Assembly: GCA_004123355.1 (NCBI GenBank)
Contig: SCHM01000003.1
Coordinates: 2,108,001-2,172,000 of the forward strand
DNA from: Amphirosellinia nigrospora
Lineage: Eukaryota > Ascomycota > Sordariomycetes > Xylariales > Xylariaceae
Direction: 5' to 3'
DNA: 64,000 nt
A model generated the notes under the pieces. It was not told the DNA's origin. It searched no databases and saw only the letters and a list, made by a program, of their open reading frames with translations. The position numbers and the translations under genes are program-made. The stretch's first letter is position 1, and every line of letters begins with the position of its first letter. Below, one piece after another: positions 25,108 to 35,888 of this stretch.

Positions 25108-26258
25108 ATGGAGACCAACTCTGTCGAGCATCCTGACGCTTCCGATGACGCGCAACAAACCAGTATTTGTTCATACATGCCTCTAGAATTATCCCGAAAA
25201 TTTATTGATCCCGATGGCGATCTCAGTCTCAAGGTTGGAGAGACTAAGTGCGTATACAAGACGCCACGAAGTGGCACTGGTGACCAAGACCTCGACCACG
25301 AACATGAGCTCCCAGTCATCTATATAGTGTGCTCCAAAGCCTTGTCGAGGGCATCGCGTGTCTGGAAATGCCTCCTCTACGGCGGATATTTGGAATCAAA
25401 ACCCTCTTGCGCTTCGTCAGCCTCGGACTGGGTCGTGGAACTGCCTGACGATAATCCGAAGGCCATGGCGATTATTCTCAGTATCGTTCACAGCCGCTTC
25501 GACGCACTGCCGCGAACCACCGATATCATCAGCCTAGAATATCTTTATCAGCTGACCGTCTTGACTGATAAGTATGATCTCACTACCCTCTTGCGACCCT
25601 GGGCGCCCATCTGGATGAACTCTGCCCGTGAGAAGTATAAATCATGCCAGAACCCCGTTACATCTGACCTTGAACGCCTTTTATGGATCGCTTGGGAGAT
25701 GGGCGATATAAATCTATTTCGAATGGTCTGGAAGGACCTGGCTATACACTGCCCTGTTGACGACAGGGTGACTTCAAAACAATACTGGAAATGAGGTTGT
25801 TCCCACTATTTAGCTCTACACTCGAGCCACCTGGGCAAGCTGCGATGAAAGCCGCTCGATTAAACGTCATAAAAAACGTACTAGCAATTACCGCTATACT
25901 ATCGCGAAACTTCTCAAAAGTGGGACGACCCCGAACGAAAGCATACCTGTCAACATGAAAAGCCAAGTCAGAGGTGCGAAGCAAGTGTTTTAGGAGACAT
26001 AATTCTAACTCTTGCATGGTCTGGATACTGGCCCTTGCTAAGGCCGCTGATGTTCGAACCAGTATTAAAAGTCTATCGGCTGTTCTGAAAAACATCCGGA
26101 CAGCCAGCACACATCATTCAGACTGTGACGGGATAAAGAAAAAAGATCTACGAATCGATTACTGTTTAAATCAATTTCCATGGTACATTCCGCCTGCAGT
26201 GAAAGCGCGAATGAAGAGGCAATCAGCAAAATCAGGAATCATATTTCCGTCTCGATGA
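25108..26258 (+). CDS. BTB/POZ-domain protein
   Basis: Fungal BTB protein of the large family seen in filamentous ascomycetes; probably a protein-interaction or Cullin-3-adaptor-like factor, with no specific role known. The start is ATG at 25108 (METNSVEHPDASDD), and the upstream TTG is not used. Residues 45-130 hold the BTB fold: LKVGETKCVYKTP, VCSKALSRASRVWKCLLYGG and WVVELPDDNPKAMAIILSIV, then EYLYQLTVLTDKYDLTTLLRPW. The first clean frame stops at 25792, but typical family sequence continues in other frames: LEMRLFPLFSSTLEPPG, then CEASVLGDIILTLAWSGYWP and SIKSLSAVLKNIRTASTHHS with the expected terminal Cys at DCDG. About four one-base slips (near 25775, 25895, 25950 and 26070) separate these pieces. 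The full gene therefore probably ends at 26258. Confidence 0.7.
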
Positions 26259-27653
26259 ATGCGGTAGGTAGTGTACAACATTTGTCGGGTATTATGGGAG
26301 TTGTTTAGTATTGGTTTCTTTACAGGTTGGTTTAGTAAATGCGTTAACTGGATAATAAAGCGGCATGAGAAATATTTGATTTATATCCACTCTCACCTCC
26401 CGCGTGCCGTAAAGTCGCTACGACCCAAAAACTTTACAATCCTCACACCTACCACTAAACGTCGTAGTTTGGATTTAATTGCATTCCTCAAAGCGGTTGA
26501 AATTATGGAAAAACCATTAAACTAATTAAAAAGGTTACGAAAGTAAGCCTTTATAGAGAGATGCAATCTTTGGGATCTTCTCGACAAGATTTCGTTCGCG
26601 CACGGAAGCCAGGGCCGTCGGGCATCCAAGATAACGCCAAGTTTGTGAGATGAATCCATGCCAAACATAACCCCCATCTTTATGTAAGACCTAACTATAG
26701 AATGAGCGATGTTGTAGATAATGCAAATAATGAGCACCGTCTCGAGTTTCTTGCTGGCTAGGTAGTGAATGATGCGGGGTAGTGGGGAATGATAAGATGA
26801 TGATGATGATGGCCTGCTTAACCGACGAGAGCAGTCTGGGCTTGCTTTTTCTTTTTCTAGGAATAATGTAGCTCTATCCCAATGAAAGCGGTCTCATTAC
26901 AATGAAAATTTGGGCAGAAATGTTGTTAATTACTCTATCCTTTCATGACTCGCGCTCCTACCACGCTTTACTATATTTTGGCTCATCTCCTATCATAGGG
27001 GTAAATCTCGTGTGGATAGCTTGGGCACTACAAATCCAATGCGACAGAATTATATAGTACCACACACGGAAGTAGCAACCCGCCAATAATATGGCTTTCT
27101 AATAGCCTTTCCCAAGTAAATGGTGTCGTTGATGGTGGAGTCGATTAATCATCACACCAGACGGATGGCGTATTTCATTCACTATGGCAAATGAGACACA
27201 ACCTAGTATAACCCTCGCTCTCGGATATCATGGCAAGCTTGCCGGATGGACTTTTCCGCATGCACGCAGATACCGGTAGACGCACTTGATCTTGTACTTC
27301 GAACCAGACATAGGTTGGAGTTCTGTCGGTATTGTTGATGGGTCAGGGATGCGGGCTTGACGTCAGGCAGGTTAGTTGGGAACGTTTGTATGTGTATGGC
27401 CTAGCCAAGCACATGTCCACCTGTTCGTTTAGCAGAGACGTGAAGCCGAGATGTAAGTTTATCATGCATGACTCCTTGGTCTAGTAATGTCGACGTAGGA
27501 CTTTATCCAAATAGCGCCATTGGCAGTCAAGAGCCCAATATTTAGACTTTATGCTGTTCACCCCCTCACTAGACGACTTCCAAACGCCTCCGAACTCATA
27601 ATCAGGTGTTCTTTTTTGCATAGACATATCAAACTACTAGCTTGCCGGGGAAA
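26259..27653. other. AT-rich gene-free stretch
   Basis: No recognisable gene. It contains a GAT microsatellite at about 26796-26813 and AT-rich sequence. The small open frame at 26271-26525 has no domain. The right end is presumably the promoter of the sulfite-oxidase-like gene. Confidence 0.5.
26796..26813. repeat. (GAT)n microsatellite
   Basis: A short uninterrupted run of GAT units, visible directly. Confidence 0.7.
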
Positions 27654-29899
27654 ATGCAGAGAGATATTCCTCTCCGAGAACCAGTTCAGAGCCACCAGGT
27701 TCGTATAACCGTTATATCTATAGAGGCTTCTTCCGCTAATCCGACCTTACAGTCTGGTGATCAATGGAGGGTTGAACAAGGCATCGCAGGCGGAGAGCTC
27801 TACCTACTTGATCAGACAAAGGGACATGATGACCGAGGAAGTGTCCCTAAATTCGAGAAGCCAATTACTCCGCCGCTTGAACCCAAATTTGACGGCGAGC
27901 TCGCGAAAGATGAGCTTCTAGGCTGGGACGGGTAAGAGGTTGTGTCAATGTTATGGGTACTAATATCTAACAGTTTGATGACAGGTATGTAGAATGGGAA
28001 GATTACCCCGAAAAGAGAAAGGTGGCCCATGAAATCTTGATATCGCAAGAGTTCCCTCCGCCTCCTGAATTTCAACTTGAACAGATTCCTGGTACCAATC
28101 CAGTACTTGAGGGTGAGTATATTGGCATATTATATCTGTCTTCTGAAAGGACTAGCTGATGTGAAACTAGGTGTTCGCTGGAAGGAATGGCATCGCGCAA
28201 GTGAGTAATTTCGGGCATGATTTGAATACAACACTGCTATTGTCTTAGTTTTGGACAAAAAAAGAGAGCTGATCTCCTAAAATGCAGTCGGAGGCCGTCT
28301 TAAAAACGTACCCGAAGAATCGTGGGATATCGTACAGAAAGAGAAAGACCCAAAGATGTTGCACCTCTTACAATTCCCATACAACGGGGAACCACCTAAG
28401 GGACTCGTCACAGCTCACGACATCACCCCAAATCCACTCCACTTCATACGCAATCACGGCGGGCAAGTCTGCCCCTGAGCCAAGAAGCAAGCATAAAATC
28501 ACTAACAATAACCAGTATTCCATCAATAGATCCAGAGTCCTGGTTCCTGCGCCTCGAAGGTCTCGTCAAGGAGCCCAAGAAACTCACCCTATCCGACCTG
28601 CAAGACGAAACCCGATTCCCGCGCATGGAAAGGCTCGTAACAATCCAATGCAGCGGGACGCGTCGCATCGAGCAAATCGCGCTGTACGCAGGCGAAGGCG
28701 ACGAGATGATCAACGCACCGTGGGCCGAAGGGGCGATCGGCACAGCGCGGTACGTAGGCGTATCTCTGAAGAAAGTGATCAAGTATTGCGGGGGTCTCAC
28801 CGAAGGCGCGAAGCATCTCGAACTCGTGGGCGCCGACACATACTTTAAGATGAACGAGGTCATGAACTACGTCATCAGCGTGCCGTATTCCAAAGTCCGC
28901 GCGCACGAGGTCATGCTCGTGTGGGAGATGAATGGCGAGCCGCTTCCCAAGATCCATGGCGCGCCGCTCCGGGCCGTAGTCTTGGGGTATATCGGTGCGC
29001 GAAGCGTCAAATGGTTGTATCGCGTCACGGCGCTCAAGGAGCCGACGCGCGCGCCGGTGCAGAGTAGGGAGTATTTGTACTTCAATCAGCAGGTGGGGAA
29101 GCATAACCAGATGGACGGATGGGATTCAGATACAAGAGATGCCTGTTAGCAGCGCTATCGTAAGTCGTGTTTGCTTATGCTATGTCTGCTAGCGTCTTGT
29201 TTTCTGTTGTGGACGTTGACTGAATTCTCCCCCCTCAGATGTCCCCATGGAATAAGCAGGTGGTGATACACGAGGGTAAAATATCCGTGAAAGGCTGGGC
29301 CTATTCAGGGGTGGCCGTTGGCCCGAGAGGGTTGAAGTGAGTGCCAACGGAGGTTTCTCGTGGTACATGGTCCCGGTCGAAAATCTTAGTCCCAAGCACA
29401 AATACGCGTGGCGGACCTGGCATACGGAGCTCCCTTGCGACGTGGAGGGGTGGATTGAGCTCGTGGTCCGATGTTGGGACAACAGCCTCAGGTATATGCC
29501 AATTCCCTGTCTGTTCTCATTTTCGCTGCATCGCAAACTAACTTCCTGCAGTAAGTCCAAATCCGTTTCTGCATTTAGTGAATTGTCGCCAATGAGATTT
29601 CAACGCGTCTGGCAAAGCTCATAAGCTTCATGATAAACTACTTATATATCGTAGATACCCAACCGACCGAAGTACGAAACACATGGAATTGGGGCTTGCA
29701 CGTAACGAGTAGCGCACACAGGGTAAGAGTATATAGTGTCAACAAGAGCAAGGAGAGGACTAGGGCGAGACTGGAAGAGTTTGACAAGCGAGGTATCAGC
29801 ATCGTGCCAATCACTCGGCCCACAGAGTTCCCGTTCATGAGTTGGGATGAGTACGAGGACTTCTTCAATAGGAACGGGCCACGGGATGTTGAAGTCTGA
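27654..29899 (+). CDS. molybdenum-cofactor sulfite-oxidase-like enzyme
   Basis: Mo-pterin oxidoreductase of the sulfite oxidase family, expected to oxidise sulfite to sulfate; no cytochrome b5 heme domain is present. After an N-terminal extension (QWRVEQGIAGGELYLLDQTK) come ITPNPLHFIRNHGG, IPSIDPESWFLRLEGLV and RLVTIQCSGTRR, whose Cys is the expected Mo ligand. GAIGTARYVGVSLKKVIKYC, YFKMNEVMNYVISVPYSK and GARSVKWLYRV finish the Mo domain. The dimerisation domain follows: IQIQEMPVSSAI, KISVKGWAYSG and GFSWYMVPVENLSPKHKYAW. Five or more introns are seen, one with a GC-AG boundary (donor GCAAGT near 28460). Frame slips lie near 29108 and 29306; the second fits loss of a G from a four-G run. The phase of the last intron (about 29490-29653) is also off by one. 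The start at 27654 is the best-supported ATG but not certain. Confidence 0.88.
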
Positions 29900-30213
29900 A
29901 GTCAGGTATGTGACTCTGCTTTGCTTCGGGCTCAGTAAAACTAAACCATGGCAAAAACAATGAGTGCTGGGCTTTCGTTCGGCGACCATCGTCGTCGATG
30001 TGAGCTTTTGGGTTATATATCATACTCTTTAATTGCATAGAATGTATGTAAGAAAAAGCCATCAAAATTCTTCCTGGTCTCGTAGTGTTGTGCTTAAAAC
30101 CAGTATGCTTTAGGGACTAACGATATCAGGCATCTCTCTAACAGTTGTAAAAGTTGGATTGGACGCTATCATTCCACAAATTACTCCGACTGATCATGTC
30201 AGTCTCTCCGTGT

Positions 30214-32288
30214 CTAGGAAGATTCAACGTCGCTCGTCTTCTCCATCTCCCGCCGCGCGAGCTCTATGACATCAACCCAGTTCGGTGGCCGACACTCACT
30301 TTCTTTACATATGTCCTCCGCATTAGCTGCGAACTGCAAGAGAGCTGATTCGCTGGCCCATTCGCCCATCGCCATGAGTCCCACGGGGACTTTTCCGGGC
30401 ATCTCTGCGTCGGCGACCGCGCCTTGATCCGGCTGGCCCTCGGGCACAACAAACCCCGCTGGCACGGTGATGCTAGGAATCCCGCAGAAATTCGCCAGCC
30501 AGACATATCTCATGGTCTCCTCTGTGCGGTCGCCGTCGCTGACGCCGTACTTCAGTTCCACGGGTGAGAGGATCGGCCACCCTGCGCACTGCGTCGTCGG
30601 CGTGATGATGACCATGCCTGGATACGTTTGCCAGAGCCAAGAGAGATGTTGCATTAGCAGATGACGTAGCTTCTGGGCGAAAAGTAGGTCTGTAGCACGC
30701 GTTGTGCGTCCTAGCGCGAGCAGGATGCGGATCGTGGGTGAGATACCACTGTCCAAGGGTGCGGCCGTGGCTGCGTGCGTGAGCATCGTAAGAGCATGGC
30801 CTTCTGTCCCTCTTTTACGAACGGGATCTCAATAGGAACAACCTTATAGTTCTCTTCGGCTACAAGTCGCTCAATCATCTCGCGACAGAGGCTTTGGACT
30901 CCTGGGGATGCGCGGTTGAACCAAGTCTCAGGGACACCTATCACTCTTTGCCGGGCGCTTTCCCCATTTGCGAGGATTGGGGGGCTTATCTTGGGAAAAT
31001 CTGTACTTGGGTGCGGTTGGCTAATGACTTCAAATACAGTAGCGAGAGAGTCGATGTCAGCAGCTATGGGGCCTTGAACGGCGCAAGAGCTAGCGTGGTT
31101 AACGGCCGGTAGATATGTCAAGCGGTTATGTGTGGGCTTCAGACGTAGACGGAGCAGAAGGATGAGGGAATCCGTATACTACCGCCAGCATCACTGCCCA
31201 TTGCTATGGGTACAAGGCCAGCCGACACTGCGTAGGCGGAACCTGAGGAACTGCCGCCAGTGTAATACTGGTGATTGTAAGGGTTCGGTGGGGTGCCAAA
31301 GTTGGGATTTGACCCAGACGTATCTGCATAGTGTGAACGAGGTGTCATCTAAAGTCCACACAAAAAGGAGCATTCTTACCCATGCCGAATTCCACCATGT
31401 TCATCTTTCCCACAATAATGGCGCCAGCTTCTTTCAGCTTTTCCACGCACCAACTGTCGACGATGTTCTTGACATGCTCTTCGTCGGTCGGGACAATATT
31501 CGAACCCAAGGTAGTTGCATAGCCCTCAACGTCATACTCGTCCTTGATCGCGATAGGGATTCCGTCAAGAGGACCGAGTGGACGGCCCTCTTCGTACCGT
31601 AACGTTGATGCCTTGGCGGCTTTGATGACTAGATCAACCCGCACACTGATCCATGCTATCGAGTGCTCGCCGGGAGGCGAAGCATCCCTCCGGATCAAAG
31701 GAAGTAGAGCATTCGCAACAGCTAGAGGTGTAAGTTCACCGGTAGTATAGAGAGACCGATAATGTGCAACGGAATATCGCACGGGAGCGGATTTAACTAG
31801 TGCAGAAACGGACAGAGACGGAGATATGGAATCGGTCAAGGTTGGACCCTTGGTGGACACAGCGGACTCGGGATGAGCATCATCTAGTGGGATGACGGTG
31901 GGGTCGAATCGTGGTTCGACATTCTCTAGAAACTGGCTAATGCGAGCCAGAGTCCCGAACCCGGCATTGCGCCAGACGATACGTCGGAGAAAGGCGAGGC
32001 GTTCTAGGCTGAATAGGCACCGTGTTAGTCATCGGCTTGTTAGGAAGACATTCTGATAAGTTAGTCTTTAATTGAGGTAAAACTGTGGATATTTACAGAA
32101 CGGCACAGGCTACCAGAACCCAGCCGGAAAGGGTGGGATTCCGTTTTTCGTTATCCTTGTGAGGCACCGATGGTCTGGTTGCGATTAGTGGTAACCTAGG
32201 AAAAGTACAGCGGTATATAAAGCACTCACCCGCGAATAGGCGTCGGGTACTGCAGAAAGCGTTTCCGGTGAGCTGCCGAGTCCTCCAT
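30214..32288 (-). CDS. amidase-signature family hydrolase
   Basis: Amidase-signature enzyme that would hydrolyse a carboxamide to acid plus ammonia; substrate unknown, location probably cytosolic. The start at 32288 ([15 protein letters not shown]) is followed by a short intron and [15 protein letters not shown], a hydrophobic stretch characteristic of a fungal subgroup. The catalytic Lys is in [13 protein letters not shown]. The Ser-rich signature is [20 protein letters not shown] then [12 protein letters not shown], holding the cis-Ser and the nucleophilic Ser. After [20 protein letters not shown] the second half continues to [15 protein letters not shown] and the C-terminal [19 protein letters not shown]. 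One base is missing near 31144 (TACGTCTG where TACGGTCTG is expected) and one near 30797 (GCCATG for GCCCATG). Apart from these the sequence is full-length. The Zn2Cys6 regulator just upstream on the same strand may control it. Confidence 0.9.
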
Positions 32289-32643
32289 CGTAATGATTTT
32301 GTGGTGAACTTCAAATCAAGAGCTCTTATGAGCCAAGCGTAGAAAGCGCGAGGCTGCCCATTTAATTGATTTGTGAGACGATAGGTATACCAGGTACGTA
32401 CACTACTTAAGGTACCTCTACCTCTCAAGGGAGGAAGGATCTTGAGGCAGGGCAGGTTTGCCGGGGTAGGCGCTATCTAGATGTGCTTGTCCCCTGCCAA
32501 GACTGGTAGGTAGTACTGTGAGCGTGGACTTCTTTGCTGAGTAGGTACTTCTACCTAGTTGGCCATGGCAAGAGTTCTTAGTCAGCTTTATAACGGTTAC
32601 GATTATGTAAAGCTGGGCTTCTACTCGCAATTCCTAGATTGTC

Positions 32644-34367
32644 TCATGCCCAAGAGGGCTGAGGAAGAAACTCGGATCGGACATAAATTTCACCCTCAGC
32701 GGTTCGCATGAAGAAACCTCCCAATCTACCAACTAATTCCACTCCATCTACTACTTGCAAAATTGGGTGAGATTCGGTTGAAGAATCCCGTACCCTAATT
32801 GCGTCTGGGGGAAGGCCTGGGCATGCAGGCTCGGTAGATAGATCCCCATCATCGGTTATAACTGCGCCATGCTCGATTTCAACGATGCGTCTCGCCGAGA
32901 TAAACATCGTGGGCAGATCCCAGAAGTTCTCCCTGGCCGCCCCTAATCGTTTCATCAGTGACAACGCTCGCAACCTCGTCTCCAGGCAACGGCATTTCAT
33001 GATGACGAAACATAGTAATGGTATAAAACCCATCTCAAAGGTGAAGGTGACGGGTTTGGCGCAATAATGTAAGGATTCTATTGTAGTGGCTGAATCGACG
33101 ATTGAGCGGAAAAGGTCCATGTGCTCGTCGTATGCGGTTTGATGGAAGTCGAATGGCGTTTCTATCCACACACGGCATATTAGATATCGTATTAACATGT
33201 TGCATCTATATATAGAAGCCGACTCCGACTCGGATGATTTCGAGACCAGTCGCACAAAGTTTGAGTGCCAATCATCAAGCAGGGTGCGAGTGAGGTCCTG
33301 CTCCGCGATCAATTCTGGGGACACCTGCTGACGTATCATAGGACCGAGACGGTACGTGTCACCACATCGGATTAGCCTGACGGTACGACCAACAATACCA
33401 TCCAAGTAAAATTGTGCACTCGTGAGAGTGGAGAAGGAGGGGATGACATCGTCCAGGCAGAGCAAATTAGGTTGTGGGCGGCCGGTGACGAAGAAGAAAG
33501 GCAGCAGACTCAAACGTCGAAAGATGGGCGACAAGTACTCTTTCGCCCAAGGAAATTTCTCTTCCACCCTCTTTAAGATAGAGATGCCGTGCTGGCAGTG
33601 TTCGGTAGCGGCCGCTCGGTTACCGCGAAGGAATTCGATGCAAACGAAGAGGATGCAGACTAGTAGAACTAAAGACTCATTTTTCATAGTCTTAAGATGT
33701 CTGATTGCCACATTGTAATGAGAGAGAACAATATCATCGTTAGGCCACGGAGAATCCGTGTCCTGGCGATGCCGAAGCTGCTCATAAAGCGAACCGACAG
33801 CGATTACGGAATGCCGGACGGCGGGCTCCATTTGGCTGAACTGAAGAACGAGATGGGTCCAAAAATAAGGGTCTAACGGACCAGACAAAACCGGGGCGGC
33901 CACCTCGTAGAAAAACTCCAGACATCGCCGCTCCGACGCACTATTCACAGTGGGGAATAAGTGACGAGGCCGATGCCAGGTCAGGGCCGAAGATGTAGGG
34001 ATCGGTGTGTAGCCGTCACATTTACGTCCTGTACTCGTACACTACACAGAGAACAGGCAACATAGCTTGGTAAGGAATTAATGTACATTTTTGAGTCATC
34101 GAGAGATTTGGCTGGGTTACCCAAGCTGCTCAGCCATGGGATTTCGTGGTTGAGGATTGAGTGGATGTGAAGTTGGAGGTGAGCACTCACGCGTTTACAC
34201 TGTGGTTTACCCTCATCACATTTCACTTTCCGAATCCTGAATGCAAGCGACCCGTTTCATTAGCCGACGAGAGAAAGGGAACGGGAGGGCCCGCTATAGG
34301 GAGATGGGGAACCCAACTTGCAGGTCAGGCAGCCTGTTCGGACTTTGACATTGCCTTTACGAGCCAT
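32644..34367 (-). CDS. Zn2Cys6 fungal transcription factor
   Basis: Nuclear DNA-binding regulator with a binuclear zinc cluster. Three exons: 34367-34318, 34236-34191 and 34041-32644, giving 497 residues with an intact frame. The cluster is assembled from all three exons: GCLTCK / IRKVKCDEGKPQCKR / CTSTGRKCDGY, spaced C-x2-C-x6-C-x6-C-x2-C-x6-C, a perfect match to the family. The rest is the C-terminal regulatory region, beginning RRCLEFFYEVAAPVLSGPLD and DPYFWTHLVLQFSQMEPAVR, typical of the 'fungal-specific' tail found in many such regulators. It lies about 350 bases upstream of the amidase on the same strand, so a local regulator is plausible but unproven. The start is the ATG that opens the exon encoding the first two cysteines. 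Confidence 0.93.
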
Positions 34368-35201
34368 GACGACAAAAGGTTGCTTCAAGTTAGCATGTAA
34401 TGGTGATCGCGGCGCACGATGTATGAGCCAATGAGAACGAATAATAGCTGGTGGAGCTGATCAGTTCCGCGAATAGAATCACAGCAAGATGGGCGTGCTG
34501 CTTCCTTTTCAACCCTATTGACTTGCCAGAATAGGAACAGAACACCACAACTGTATCGCCAGTTTGGGATGTTCGAAAAGAGAGATCTTTAAGTGTTTGA
34601 GTTCCTGGTTCTCCAAGGAGTTTTGCGCTGGAATGGATCATGTACTAGCAGTAAAGCGATATACGGTAAGCTGACGAAGGCGATGCTAGGCTCATTAAAG
34701 CTTCATGTAACGGGGCGAAGTCCGACCTAGCCAATCAACAGACAGTATTCTCCTCTCTTCTTTCGCAGGAAATTGTCCCAAACTGACATAAAACACTAGA
34801 CAAAGCCCGGATTCTCTAAAAATTGGACTTCTACAAGTGGTTTATAATCCATAGCAGCGACACTGGCACTGAAATGCGTTCAAACGGAGTTCTGGGCATG
34901 ATATAATGCTGGCCGGCCTTATGAATTCGGTTCTCTATTAGTCTGCTCTATTTGCAATTCACCCCAGCGCCAAAAGATTTAACGGATTTCTTCCCAAAAA
35001 GTGCTAACGTATGCAGTTAATGTTGCGAAGGCGCGAGACCTTTGCGCGGCATACGCAATAGATACTTCATGAAAGACGCGCGATGCAGACAAGAAAGATC
35101 ATCACCTTTTATTTAGGACCGTGGCATATTTTGGACTAAACCGTACACTCTGATTTCTTGGCTTACATTAACAACCATCCTCACCCCTCACGGCCGCCAA
35201 T
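34368..35201. other. intergenic stretch
   Basis: No gene seen. It contains the upstream region of the Zn2Cys6 regulator and the 3' end of the small secreted protein gene. The antisense-strand frame at 34390-34641 has no domain. Confidence 0.5.
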
Positions 35202-35888
35202 CTATTTCTCGTTGTAGCGACCCTCGCCCGCGGCTTCCATCACGATCTCAGCCGGCATGTAATCCGTCGTCATAAACGCGGAGCCTAACATCAACAAGCG
35301 TCGTGTTAGTCGATGAGGGTCAATTCGAATTGATTCCCAGCCACGTAGGAGTTTGAAGAGCTTACCATCCGTCCATTTCACGGCCCAGCTGTTCTTAGTC
35401 ACTGGGAAGACGACCCAGCTGCCATCGCCGTCGTTGGTTAACTTGCTATCCGACACTCGGAACGAATCCCACTCGGCGATCTGGCCGTCCGCAGGCTTTT
35501 GCCCTGCGGGATTTACCATGTCTGTGAGGGTCATGAGGCCATTGGATCCGACAAGGCCGAGGGCATGGTCAATGATGCCGATGGGATATGTGTGAAGTTG
35601 ACTGCAGCCTGCCTTCTCACTGCTAGTCTGGTAGACTCGGACGGGGGAGATGTCGTCGCTTCGGTAGACGCCTAGGGTAGAAGCATTTGATGCTAGGTAA
35701 TGGCCATCGATCTCTTTCACCGAACTAGATACAAAGGTCAGGATCTGAAGACTCGATAGGAATGGTTTCGGGAGAATGTATGGCGCACTTACGTAGAAAC
35801 TTTGAGTTTGAAGAAGCCCGGCGGCAGGGGCAGCCTGGACATTACTGGCAATATAGCCCACAGAGAGTATAGCGGCAAACCACTTCAT
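35202..35888 (-). CDS. small secreted protein, unrecognised
   Basis: I do not recognise the family. Three exons (35888-35793, 35744-35366 and 35284-35202) join to 185 residues with an intact frame. Residues 1-20 are a clear signal peptide (MKWFAAILSVGYIASNVQAA). The mature part contains LASNASTLGVYRSDDISPVR, DHALGLVGSNGLMTLTDMVN, WDSFRVSDSKLTNDGDGSWV and FPVTKNSWAVKWTDG, a Gly/Ser/Asp-rich beta-type sequence with a single Cys (in KAGCSQLHTYP). No transmembrane helix follows and no GPI signal is seen, so it is probably secreted. It could be a wall-associated protein or an effector-like protein; the low cysteine number argues against a classical cysteine-rich effector. Gene order gives no clue. 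Confidence 0.75.
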   Translation of the reverse strand: MKWFAAILSVGYIASNVQAAPAAGLLQTQSFYVSAPYILPKPFLSSLQILTFVSSSVKEIDGHYLASNASTLGVYRSDDISPVRVYQTSSEKAGCSQLHTYPIGIIDHALGLVGSNGLMTLTDMVNPAGQKPADGQIAEWDSFRVSDSKLTNDGDGSWVVFPVTKNSWAVKWTDGKLFKLLRGWESIRIDPHRLTRRLLMLGSAFMTTDYMPAEIVMEAAGEGRYNEK

